A DNA stretch of 17,553 nt from Rhodospirillaceae bacterium (lineage in GTDB: Bacteria; Pseudomonadota; Alphaproteobacteria; Puniceispirillales; Puniceispirillaceae): contig PBLM01000027.1 in the NCBI GenBank assembly GCA_002721775.1, positions 5,585-23,137 of the forward strand, in the 5' to 3' direction. Positions 7,783-14,917 of this stretch are shown one piece after another; within the stretch, counting starts at the first letter, position 1; each line of letters starts with the position of its first letter. Made by a program: the position numbers and the translations under genes. Under the pieces are notes generated by a model. It was not told where the DNA came from and did no database searches. It worked only from the letters and a program-made list of their open reading frames with translations.

Positions 7783-7801
7783 GGAAAGAAGGTTGCTTTC
7801 C
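7783..7801 (+). other. Small hairpin in the gcvT leader
   Basis: GGAAAG (7783-7788) and CTTTCC (7796-7801) form a perfect 6-base-pair stem with a 7-base loop, 52 bases before the gcvT start. No U-run follows, so it is not a typical terminator. It could be a leader RNA element or chance. Confidence 0.25.
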
Positions 7802-7853
7802 AAATGGCTCTAGTTTTACCTTTACGGTGGGGAAAAAATGGAAAGTAAAGCAG

Positions 7854-8996
7854 ATGCTGAAACACACAGCATTGTATGATTTGCATCAGGAACGTGAGGC
7901 AAAATTGGCGCCTTTCGCTGGATTTGATATGCCGTTATATTATCATTCAGGTGCGCTGAAGGAACATCTGTTCTGCCGTGAAAAAGCGGCTATTTTTGAT
8001 GTCAGCCACATGGGCCAGATAGAAATTAAAAACCCGTCTGTACCAGCTGACAGTGCTGCTAAGACGATTTTATCAGGATTAGAGCAGCTTATCCCTGCTG
8101 ATCTGCTATCACTGCCGGCTGGACGGCAACGCTATGGGTTGTTGCTGACACCAGAAGGTGGCATTGCGGATGATCTGATGGTCATGCATATGGGCGATCA
8201 TATCCGCTTAGTGGTTAATTCGGCCTGTGTTGAAAAGGATATAAATTATCTGCGCAGTCACTTTGAAAACCGCCTGCCTTTAAGCCTAATGCAATTGCCG
8301 CGGGCGCTTGTCGCTGTTCAGGGACCAATGGCGGAAGCGGTCATGTCTGAACTGTTTGCTGGGTTAGGAGATTTGTCCTTCATGCACCTGAGACATTTTT
8401 CCTTTGACGGGCACGAGGTTCAGATTTCACGTTCTGGCTACACAGGTGAGGATGGATTTGAGGTCAGTCTGCCAAATGTTTCTGCACGTCTATTTGTTGA
8501 AGCGGTATGTGCTACGGGCCAGGCAGAATTGGCTGGTCTTGTCGCAAGAGACAGTTTAAGGCTAGAAGCAGGTTTGTGCCTATACGGACAGGATATGGAT
8601 GAAAGCGTTTCGGTGATGGATGCGGGGCTGGGCTGGGCGGTTGGCCGAGCACGCCGATCTGGGGGCGTACGGGAAGGCGGATTTCAAGGTGCCGAAAGAA
8701 CGTTGGCAGAATTCAAAGGCGGCGCTGCATGGAAACGAGTTGGCGCCCGGTCCCACACAAACAGGCCTGTGCGCACAGGAGCACAGATTTTTGTAGAAGA
8801 AACGGCAACAAAAGCTATCGGCAGTGTGACCTCTGGCTCACCTGCCCCGTCTGCGGGCTGCCCTGTTGTGATGATGCGGCTTAAGGGCACACACCAAATC
8901 TCTTCAGGGGATGTCGTCTGGGCTGATGTCAGGGGTCGACGCATTGCGCTAACTATTTGTGACATGCCCTTTTTTGCTCACCGCTTTAAACGATAA
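7854..8996 (+). CDS. gcvT: Glycine cleavage system T protein (aminomethyltransferase)
   Basis: The T protein takes the aminomethyl group from lipoyl-H protein, passes the one-carbon unit to tetrahydrofolate and releases ammonia. The 380-residue protein from the ATG at 7854 shows KHTALYDLHQE, PFAGFDMPLYY (20-30), FDVSHMGQIEI (48-58), GGIADDLMV with the catalytic-type Asp (D106/D107), SRSGYTGEDGFEVSLP (192-207) and RDSLRLEAGLCLYGQDMD (232-249), then the C-terminal barrel domain (AIGSVTSG onwards). An open frame extends 37 codons upstream, but it is not family-like. GGAAAG about 9 bases before this ATG supports the start. It is the first gene of gcvT-gcvH-gcvP. The 168-base divergent space to tsaD shows no recognisable glycine riboswitch. 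Confidence 0.94.
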   Translation: MLKHTALYDLHQEREAKLAPFAGFDMPLYYHSGALKEHLFCREKAAIFDVSHMGQIEIKNPSVPADSAAKTILSGLEQLIPADLLSLPAGRQRYGLLLTPEGGIADDLMVMHMGDHIRLVVNSACVEKDINYLRSHFENRLPLSLMQLPRALVAVQGPMAEAVMSELFAGLGDLSFMHLRHFSFDGHEVQISRSGYTGEDGFEVSLPNVSARLFVEAVCATGQAELAGLVARDSLRLEAGLCLYGQDMDESVSVMDAGLGWAVGRARRSGGVREGGFQGAERTLAEFKGGAAWKRVGARSHTNRPVRTGAQIFVEETATKAIGSVTSGSPAPSAGCPVVMMRLKGTHQISSGDVVWADVRGRRIALTICDMPFFAHRFKR

Positions 8997-9007
8997 GGGA
9001 AGAAAGA

Positions 9008-9370
9008 ATGATAAAATATTCAGAAGAACATGAATGGGTAAAGCTTGAGGGTGATGTGGTGACTGTTGGCATCACAGATTACGCCCAGAATGAGCTAGGT
9101 GACATTGTGTTTGTTGAACTGCCCGAGCCTGGCACAGCTGTGTCTGCAGGTGGGGACATGGCAACGGTGGAAAGTTTTAAGGCTGCATCTTCTGTTTATG
9201 CGCCACTTAGCGGCGAAGTCGTTGAAATCAATGACACGCTTGAAGCTGACCCGGCGCAGGTCAATACAGACCCTATGGGCGATGGCTGGTTTGTGAAAAT
9301 AAAAATTGAGGATCCAGCTGCCCTTGACAAGCTTCTGGATGAAGAGGCTTACAAAAAGCTCACGCAGTAG
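9008..9370 (+). CDS. gcvH: Glycine cleavage system H protein (lipoyl carrier)
   Basis: The H protein carries the aminomethyl intermediate on a lipoyl-lysine between the P, T and L proteins. The 120-residue sequence is a full H protein: YSEEHEWVKLEGDVVTVGITDYAQNELGDIVFVELPEPG, then the lipoylation site VESFKAASSVYAP with K58, then DPMGDGWFVKIKI. The start ATG at 9008 sits 11 bases after the gcvT stop with a purine-rich AGGGAAGAAAG as ribosome binding site, so it is translated from the same message. The usual VESVKA is VESFKA here, a mild change that keeps the lysine. No lpd gene (L protein) is in view; it is normally shared with the 2-oxoacid dehydrogenase complexes. Confidence 0.96.
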   Translation: MIKYSEEHEWVKLEGDVVTVGITDYAQNELGDIVFVELPEPGTAVSAGGDMATVESFKAASSVYAPLSGEVVEINDTLEADPAQVNTDPMGDGWFVKIKIEDPAALDKLLDEEAYKKLTQ

Positions 9371-9446
9371 TGTGTAGGTCTTCAAAAAAGTAGAAAGAAA
9401 CTTATATAAGCAATCACGTCATTAGCATACACAAAATCCAATTTGA

Positions 9447-9453
9447 AAGGTGG
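9447..9453 (+). promoter_or_regulatory. Ribosome binding site that fixes the gcvP start
   Basis: AAGGTGG at 9447-9453 stands 5 bases before the ATG at 9459. The in-frame GTG at 9450, which would lengthen the protein by three residues, lies inside this Shine-Dalgarno sequence, so the ATG is the better start. Confidence 0.6.
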
Positions 9454-9458
9454 ATATT

Positions 9459-12326
9459 ATGACAAGTTATCGGTCCCTGGAAACTGATGCACAAGAAAAA
9501 TTTGTTGTTCGTCACATAGGCCCGTCCCGCACTGATATTAATGATATGTTGACTGCAATCGGATTTGATAATCTTGACCAGATGACAAAGGCAATTGTGC
9601 CGTCAAATATTCTGATGGACACGGATATGGCGCTGTCGCCAGCAATGAATGAAACGGCTCTTCTGTCTCATATGCGCGGCCTTGCTGCTGAAAATACTGT
9701 GCTTACCTCTCTTATTGGCCAGGGTTATTATGGCACGGTTACGCCACCTGTTCTGCTTCGAAATATCCTGGAAAACCCTGCCTGGTATACAGCCTATACA
9801 CCTTATCAGCCTGAGATCAGTCAAGGGCGGCTGGAAGCACTGCTGAATTTTCAGACTATGGTTTGTGATCTAACCGGGCTGGATATGGCAAATGCCTCTC
9901 TTCTGGATGAAGCAACAGCTGCTGCGGAAGCAATGGCTGTGGCCAGACGTGTCAGCAAATCTGTAGCAGATGTCTTTTTTGTTGATGAAGCCTGCCACCC
10001 GCAGACGATTGCCGTGATTAAGACACGAGCAGAACCACTAGGCTGGCAGGTAAAAATTGGCTGTCCTGTAAAAGAGTTTAATGCTGAAGAGGCGTTTGGC
10101 GTGTTGCTGTCCTATCCGGCATCAACAGGTGAGCTTCTTGATTTTTCTGCCCTGACTGAAAAAGCAAGGTCGGCAGGGTGTTTCTGCATTATGGCTTGCG
10201 ATCTGCTGGCGATGACGTTACTGAAAGCTCCGGGTGAACTTGGTGCAGATATGGCTGTTGGCTCTGCCCAGCGTTTTGGCGTGCCAATGGGCTATGGCGG
10301 CCCGCATGCAGCCTTTATGGCAACAGCTGACCGGCATAAGCGGGCTTTACCTGGCCGGATTATCGGCGTATCTGTGGATGTTGCTGGCCAACCTGCTTAT
10401 CGTTTGTCCTTGCAGACGCGTGAACAGCATATCAGGCGCGAAAAGGCTACTTCCAATATTTGCACAGCTCAGGCTTTGCTTGCGGTAATGGCATCTATGT
10501 ATGCGGTCTGGCACGGGCCTGATGGACTAAAGTCTATCGCTGAACGTGTAAACAGGCTAGCCTGTATTTTTGCTAACGGTGCGCGCGTAGCAGGCCTTTC
10601 CGTTATAAGTGATCACTTTTTCGATACAGTTCACATCGAAACAAACACAGCAGATAAAGTGATTGAGGCTGCTCGTCGGGCAGGTCTTAATCTGCGCCGC
10701 ACAAGAAAAGGGGTTAGCCTGTCTTTTGATGAAACGTCTAATGAACGGCTTGTAACAACTCTGTGGCAGATTTTTGGTATAGATGCAGATTTTGAAGTCT
10801 GTGACCAAAAACACTCAGGGTCTGTACCGCTGCCTCTTGTTCGGCAGTCTGATTTTCTAACTCATCCTGTATTTCATAGTTATCGTTCGGAAACAGAAAT
10901 GATGCGATATCTGCGTCATTTGGCAGATAAGGACCTGGCCTTGGACAGGACGATGATTCCGCTTGGCTCTTGCACCATGAAGCTGAATGCAGCTGCTGAG
11001 ATGATGCCTATAAGCTGGACTGAGTTTGCAGATATTCATCCCTTTTGTCCTGCAGAACAGGCTGCTGGCTATCACAAGATGATAGACACACTCTGTTCTG
11101 ACTTGTGTGAGATTACTGGATATGACGCGGTGTCCATGCAGCCCAATTCAGGCGCACAAGGGGAATATGCAGGGATGATGGCGATCCGTGGTTATCTTGC
11201 TTCTATAGGTCAGGCTAGCCGGAATGTTTGCCTGATCGCTTCATCCGCACATGGCACAAATCCAGCCTCAGCGCAGATGGCAGGTTTCACTGTTGTTGTT
11301 GTGGATTGTGATGAAAAAGGAAATATAGATCTGGATGATCTGGAGCAAAAAATTGCTCAGCATGCGGACAGTGTAGCCGCGATCATGGTTACCTATCCGT
11401 CAACACATGGTGTGTTTGAAACGGCTATCGCTGAGGTCTGTGGCATGGTTCATGACGCTGGTGGTCAAGTATATTTGGACGGTGCTAATCTTAATGCCCA
11501 GGTTGGGCTGGCAAGGCCAGGTAAATATGGCGCAGACGTCAGCCATCTAAATCTGCATAAGACTTTTTGTATTCCTCATGGTGGCGGGGGCCCGGGCATG
11601 GGCCCTATTGGCGTCCGTTCTCATTTGACCCCCTTTCTGCCTCAGCATATCAACAAAATAGGAACTGCTTCTGTTTCCTGTCAAATCGCAGCTGCGCCAT
11701 TTGGCTCGCCTTTGATTTTGCCGATATCCTATGGTTATATCCGAATGATGGGGCCAGATGGGTTGAAACAGGCCAGTCAGGTCGCGGTTCTCAGCGCAAA
11801 CTATATCGCTGCCAGTCTCGAGGGCGCATATGACATTCTTTATCGCGGGGCAGGTGGTTTTGTTGCGCATGAGGTCATTATTGATATCCGGCCGTTTAAA
11901 CAGGCTCTTGGCATTGACGCAGAGGATATTGCTAAGCGGCTTATTGATTATGGGTTTCATGCCCCGACCATGAGCTTTCCCGTGCCGGGAACACTGATGA
12001 TTGAGCCAACTGAAAGTGAATCCAAAACAGAACTGGATAGATTTATCCAGGCTATGTTGTCTATTCGTGACGAAATCCGCCAAATTGAAGATGGAAAGTG
12101 GCCGGCTGATAACAATCCCCTTGTCAATGCTCCGCATACAGCAGCTTCTGCGCTTTCAGAAAACTGGGCACATCCTTATAGCCGAGAAACAGCGTGTCTG
12201 CCTGTTGCTAGACAGGCAACCTTTAAATACTGGCCGCCTGTTGCGCGGGTCGATAACGTTTATGGTGACCGGAACCTGATTTGCACTTGCCCGCCTCTCT
12301 CCTCATATAATGAGGTTGCTGAATAG
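9459..12326 (+). CDS. gcvP: Glycine dehydrogenase (decarboxylating), fused P protein
   Basis: This PLP enzyme decarboxylates glycine and loads the aminomethyl group onto lipoyl-H protein. At 955 residues it is the fused single-chain form, with an N-terminal half (FVVRHIGPS, GQGYYGT, NPAWYTAYTPYQPEISQGRLEALLNFQTM, TAAAEAM) and a C-terminal half with the active site. The PLP lysine is K701 in HLNLHKTFCIPHGGGGPGMGPIGV, and SCTMKLNA, QPNSGAQGEYAG and SAHGTNPASAQMAG are also present. Nothing in the sequence suggests damage. It follows gcvH after 88 bases, a larger gap than gcvT-gcvH, containing a 10-base palindrome CTTATATAAG (9401-9410). It is probably co-transcribed with gcvTH, and may read on into hemC 71 bases later. 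Glycine turnover and tetrapyrrole synthesis share glycine as substrate through the C4 pathway, though linkage here may be coincidental. Confidence 0.96.
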   Translation: MTSYRSLETDAQEKFVVRHIGPSRTDINDMLTAIGFDNLDQMTKAIVPSNILMDTDMALSPAMNETALLSHMRGLAAENTVLTSLIGQGYYGTVTPPVLLRNILENPAWYTAYTPYQPEISQGRLEALLNFQTMVCDLTGLDMANASLLDEATAAAEAMAVARRVSKSVADVFFVDEACHPQTIAVIKTRAEPLGWQVKIGCPVKEFNAEEAFGVLLSYPASTGELLDFSALTEKARSAGCFCIMACDLLAMTLLKAPGELGADMAVGSAQRFGVPMGYGGPHAAFMATADRHKRALPGRIIGVSVDVAGQPAYRLSLQTREQHIRREKATSNICTAQALLAVMASMYAVWHGPDGLKSIAERVNRLACIFANGARVAGLSVISDHFFDTVHIETNTADKVIEAARRAGLNLRRTRKGVSLSFDETSNERLVTTLWQIFGIDADFEVCDQKHSGSVPLPLVRQSDFLTHPVFHSYRSETEMMRYLRHLADKDLALDRTMIPLGSCTMKLNAAAEMMPISWTEFADIHPFCPAEQAAGYHKMIDTLCSDLCEITGYDAVSMQPNSGAQGEYAGMMAIRGYLASIGQASRNVCLIASSAHGTNPASAQMAGFTVVVVDCDEKGNIDLDDLEQKIAQHADSVAAIMVTYPSTHGVFETAIAEVCGMVHDAGGQVYLDGANLNAQVGLARPGKYGADVSHLNLHKTFCIPHGGGGPGMGPIGVRSHLTPFLPQHINKIGTASVSCQIAAAPFGSPLILPISYGYIRMMGPDGLKQASQVAVLSANYIAASLEGAYDILYRGAGGFVAHEVIIDIRPFKQALGIDAEDIAKRLIDYGFHAPTMSFPVPGTLMIEPTESESKTELDRFIQAMLSIRDEIRQIEDGKWPADNNPLVNAPHTAASALSENWAHPYSRETACLPVARQATFKYWPPVARVDNVYGDRNLICTCPPLSSYNEVAE

Positions 12327-12397
12327 CGTGACCGAAGGTTTATGTTGATATCAATTCTGACTTTACATCCGGTGATGGGCTGTGGGATTAAAGCGCT

Positions 12398-13336
12398 ATG
12401 AATGACTGCTCGCAAATAGATTTTTCAACAGCGCCGCTTATTCTTGCGAGCCGTAAATCTAACTTGGCAATGGCACAGACGGATGAGGTGCGGCGCGCCA
12501 TACTGCCTGTCCCAGCTGAAATTCTCGGCTTTTCTACCACAGGTGATGAGGTCCTAGACCGCCCCCTGGTCGATGTTGGCGGCAAGGGTGTTTTTATAAA
12601 AACATTGGAAGCCGCCCTGTTGGATGGGCATGCGGATGCAGCGGTTCACTCGCTTAAAGATATGGAAACACACATTGCGCCCGGTACAGAGATAGCGGCT
12701 GTTCTGCCCCGTGAGGACAGAGGAGATGCGCTGGTCGGCCCATATCGTACAATTGATGAGTTGCCGCTAGGAGCACGTGTAGGAACAGCCTCTGTCAGGC
12801 GTGCGGCCTGCCTGCGTCATCAACGCCCGGATTTAGAGATTGCGTTGCTGCGCGGAAATGTGAACAGCCGCATAGCCCGTCTGGATGCAGGTGAATTTGC
12901 AGCTATCATTTTAGCCATGGCTGGCTTGAACCGACTTCAGTGTGACTGTGACTTTCACCGTCTGGATGAGACCATTATGCCAGCAGCTGCAGCCCAGGGT
13001 GCGATTGCCGTGCAAATTACTTCCTCATCCGACAGCCGGACAGATGCAATACGGGCTTGTCTTGCTGCTGTACATTGTGCGCAGACAGCCGATTGCATTA
13101 CAGCCGAAAGAGCGGTTATTGCTGCTTTGGACGGATCCTGCCGCACCCCTATATCTGCTATGGCTGAACTGGATTCTGTAGGCAGATTATCGCTGTCTGC
13201 AGCGGTGTTTTCTGCTGATGGGCAGGAGAAATTTGCTGCTGAAGCTGAAGGTAGCCGCGAGCAGGCACAAAAGATTGGCACGGAACTGGGACAGCGCTTG
13301 CTACAGATGTGTGGTGGCAAAGGATTCCTTGCCTGA
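12398..13336 (+). CDS. hemC: Hydroxymethylbilane synthase (porphobilinogen deaminase)
   Basis: HemC joins four porphobilinogen molecules into hydroxymethylbilane in the haem/tetrapyrrole pathway. The 312-residue protein has LILASRKSNLAMAQTDEV, STTGDEVLDRPL, GGKGVFIKTLEAALLDG, AVHSLKDM with the catalytic Asp D88, VGTASVRRAACLRHQRPDLEI, LLRGNVNSRIARLD, and MPAAAAQGAIAVQ. The dipyrromethane cofactor is held by C248 in LDGSCRTPISAMAEL. The length is normal. In many alphaproteobacteria hemC lies back to back with tsaD; here the gcvTHP genes lie between them. I see no obvious promoter in the 71 bases after gcvP, so expression may depend in part on read-through from gcvP. Confidence 0.95.
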   Translation: MNDCSQIDFSTAPLILASRKSNLAMAQTDEVRRAILPVPAEILGFSTTGDEVLDRPLVDVGGKGVFIKTLEAALLDGHADAAVHSLKDMETHIAPGTEIAAVLPREDRGDALVGPYRTIDELPLGARVGTASVRRAACLRHQRPDLEIALLRGNVNSRIARLDAGEFAAIILAMAGLNRLQCDCDFHRLDETIMPAAAAQGAIAVQITSSSDSRTDAIRACLAAVHCAQTADCITAERAVIAALDGSCRTPISAMAELDSVGRLSLSAAVFSADGQEKFAAEAEGSREQAQKIGTELGQRLLQMCGGKGFLA

Positions 13337-13388
13337 TGTTCTTGCTTGGCTGCAGCCACAATCTGCTAGCAGCTTAAGGAGGCTTTAA

Positions 13389-14135
13389 ATGATTATCTGT
13401 CTGCGCCCCCAGCCTGATTGTGGTTCGGATGTTGCAGAGCTGACAAGAAGGGCTGTTCAGGCAGTGGCGCTGCCTATGCTACAGGTAGCTTATCTTCCTG
13501 CACCCCTAGTGCTGTCCAGCAGCGCAGGCCGGCAGAGTTTTTATAAGGGCATCATTATAACCAGCAAACAAGCTAGCCGTTATCTTGCGGAGCATGCTGA
13601 CGTCTCTCCTGAGATGCGCCGTCTGCCAGTATGGAGTGTGGGCGCCGGCAGTTCGGAAATTCTACGACAGGTGGGGTTTGAAATTGCTTATACGGGCAAT
13701 GGCAGCGCTGCTGATCTTGCTGATCAGATTTGCCAACAGGGAGCCTCTGAGCCCCTTTTGTGGTTTTCTGGTCGGGACGTTCATCTTGATATGGCGGCCC
13801 GTTTGAATGGGCAAGGGATCACGGTGAACCGTCAGGTTGTATATCATACAGACGCGCTGCTAACACCTTATCAGGCGGTTCAAGATCACCTTATGTCAGC
13901 AAAGCCAGCAGCCGTAATTATCTTTTCAGCGCGGACACTGACACAGTTTCGGCTGTGGCTGGCTGAATATGTTCCGGCAGCAAAACCAGCCCAACTGACG
14001 GTTCTGGCGGCCAGTTTTGGCCTGGCTAAACAGGCGCGTGAGGCGGGCTTTCTGGCTTTACAGGCAGACAGCCCTGACAGACAGGCTGTTCTGCATTTGT
14101 CCGTGTGCTGGTTTCAGCAGAAATTTGTAAAATAA
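13389..14135 (+). CDS. hemD: Uroporphyrinogen-III synthase
   Basis: HemD closes hydroxymethylbilane into uroporphyrinogen III with inversion of ring D. The family is very divergent, and the call rests on fold-type motifs plus position. The 248-residue protein shows an N-terminal MIICLRPQPD, GIIITSKQASRYL (54-66), VWSVGAGSSEILRQVGF with a following GNGSAADLADQI (81-115), LLWFSGRDVHLDMAARL, QVVYHTDAL, and AVIIFSARTLTQFRLWL, matching the two linked domains of the family. It follows hemC by 52 bases and has an ideal ribosome binding site, AAGGAGG at 13376-13382, six bases before the ATG. A 12-base palindrome (13347-13358) lies in the gap. A short mitofilin-like gene and hemY follow, as expected for alphaproteobacterial hemD. 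Confidence 0.88.
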   Translation: MIICLRPQPDCGSDVAELTRRAVQAVALPMLQVAYLPAPLVLSSSAGRQSFYKGIIITSKQASRYLAEHADVSPEMRRLPVWSVGAGSSEILRQVGFEIAYTGNGSAADLADQICQQGASEPLLWFSGRDVHLDMAARLNGQGITVNRQVVYHTDALLTPYQAVQDHLMSAKPAAVIIFSARTLTQFRLWLAEYVPAAKPAQLTVLAASFGLAKQAREAGFLALQADSPDRQAVLHLSVCWFQQKFVK

Positions 14136-14147
14136 AGCTCACAAAAA

Positions 14148-14176
14148 TTGACCTGAAGGCCCTCTGCAGGAATAAT
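14148..14176 (+). promoter_or_regulatory. Likely promoter, TTGACC-17-AATAAT
   Basis: TTGACC (14148-14153) and AATAAT (14171-14176) lie 17 bases apart just after hemD, with 5 of 6 consensus bases in each box. It would drive the mitofilin-like gene and hemY. Its first 13 bases, TTGACC then TGAAGG, closely match the element at 3814-3842. Confidence 0.5.
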
Positions 14177-14224
14177 CACATCGGACAAATACGTGCTTGA
14201 TTATTGATCAGAGCTGCAGGGCAG

Positions 14225-14917
14225 ATGGTTTTAAAACGAACTTCCAGTAAGAAGACAAACAGTCAGAAGACAAAAACAAAACAGCACTCTGCTGCTGAAA
14301 CCGTTATTGAAGGTCAACTTTCCGATGCGCCTGCTCTTAACAAGCTGCGCCAAATATCACCTGTGACCTTGGCGTTGTTCTGTGCGGTGTTTCTGGCCCT
14401 TGGCTTATCGGTATGGCCTTATCTCGCACCGCTTTTTATGTCTTCATCAGATGATCATTGGCAGGCAGAGATGGAAAGACGGCTAAGCCAGTTTAGCGCA
14501 GATATGCAAATGTTGTCTGATCAACAGGCAGCACTTGCTGGCCAACTGCAAGCTTTTCAAGACAATCTATCTGGCCTTGATCAGCAGATAAAGGATACGA
14601 CCAGCTCGGTTGTTCAGTTTAGTGATGTGTTAAGAACAGATATCGAAAAGATTGATGCACAATATGCTCATTTTGCAGAGCAGCTTGCCGCATTGACTAG
14701 TTCTGGGTCTGAAAAAGAAAAATCCAAACAGCCAGCTGACAGTTTGGCACCATCAGGCGAGCAGCCAAAAGCAGACGGCCTTCTACAGCATTTGCCAGAA
14801 CTGGCTGTGCCCGATTTATCTCTGCCGTCTGTATCTGGCTGGTGGCAAGGAATATCAGACTGGCTTGGCCGGCTGGTATCTGTTGAACGGGTTCAGCCCG
14901 AACAGGGTCACCGATGA
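14225..14917 (+). CDS. Short mitofilin (Mic60)/HemX-like coiled-coil membrane protein
   Basis: The 230-residue protein starts with a lysine-rich cytosolic stretch (residues 1-40), has one membrane segment (about 47-68), and then a long predicted coiled coil (about 78-158, rich in Q, L, A and D with heptad-like spacing). A Pro/Ser linker is followed by WWQGISDWLGRLVSVERV (206-223). In alphaproteobacteria the gene between hemD and hemY usually codes for a Mic60/COG4223 or HemX-like protein, and this layout and the W-rich LVSVERV segment fit. The protein stops just after that segment and lacks the helical region that normally follows. The ATG at 14225 is preferred to the in-frame TTG at 14204. 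The stop overlaps the hemY start by 4 bases. The family call is an inference from architecture and context. Confidence 0.65.
   Translation: MVLKRTSSKKTNSQKTKTKQHSAAETVIEGQLSDAPALNKLRQISPVTLALFCAVFLALGLSVWPYLAPLFMSSSDDHWQAEMERRLSQFSADMQMLSDQQAALAGQLQAFQDNLSGLDQQIKDTTSSVVQFSDVLRTDIEKIDAQYAHFAEQLAALTSSGSEKEKSKQPADSLAPSGEQPKADGLLQHLPELAVPDLSLPSVSGWWQGISDWLGRLVSVERVQPEQGHR

Noticed and set aside
7743..7853. 37-residue N-terminal extension of the GcvT frame
   Set aside because: GcvT proteins start near KHTALYDLH; the ATG at 7854 has a purine-rich site and gives the normal length.
7686..7886. 67-residue N-terminal extension of the TsaD frame
   Set aside because: The residues do not resemble the family, while MIKPQTFILGLESSCDET is the expected TsaD start; the extension would overlap the gcvT leader and start.
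9401..9410. Palindrome CTTATATAAG between gcvH and gcvP
   Set aside because: Short and AT-rich, expected by chance in such a gap, with no promoter or terminator pattern around it.
11547..12137. Minus-strand frame of 196 codons inside gcvP
   Set aside because: Longest shadow frame, but it lies opposite the conserved PLP-binding half of GcvP and shows no domain.
13347..13358. Palindrome TGGCTGCAGCCA between hemC and hemD
   Set aside because: Perfect over 12 bases, but as RNA it has no loop room for a stable hairpin and no U-run follows, so it is not a terminator.
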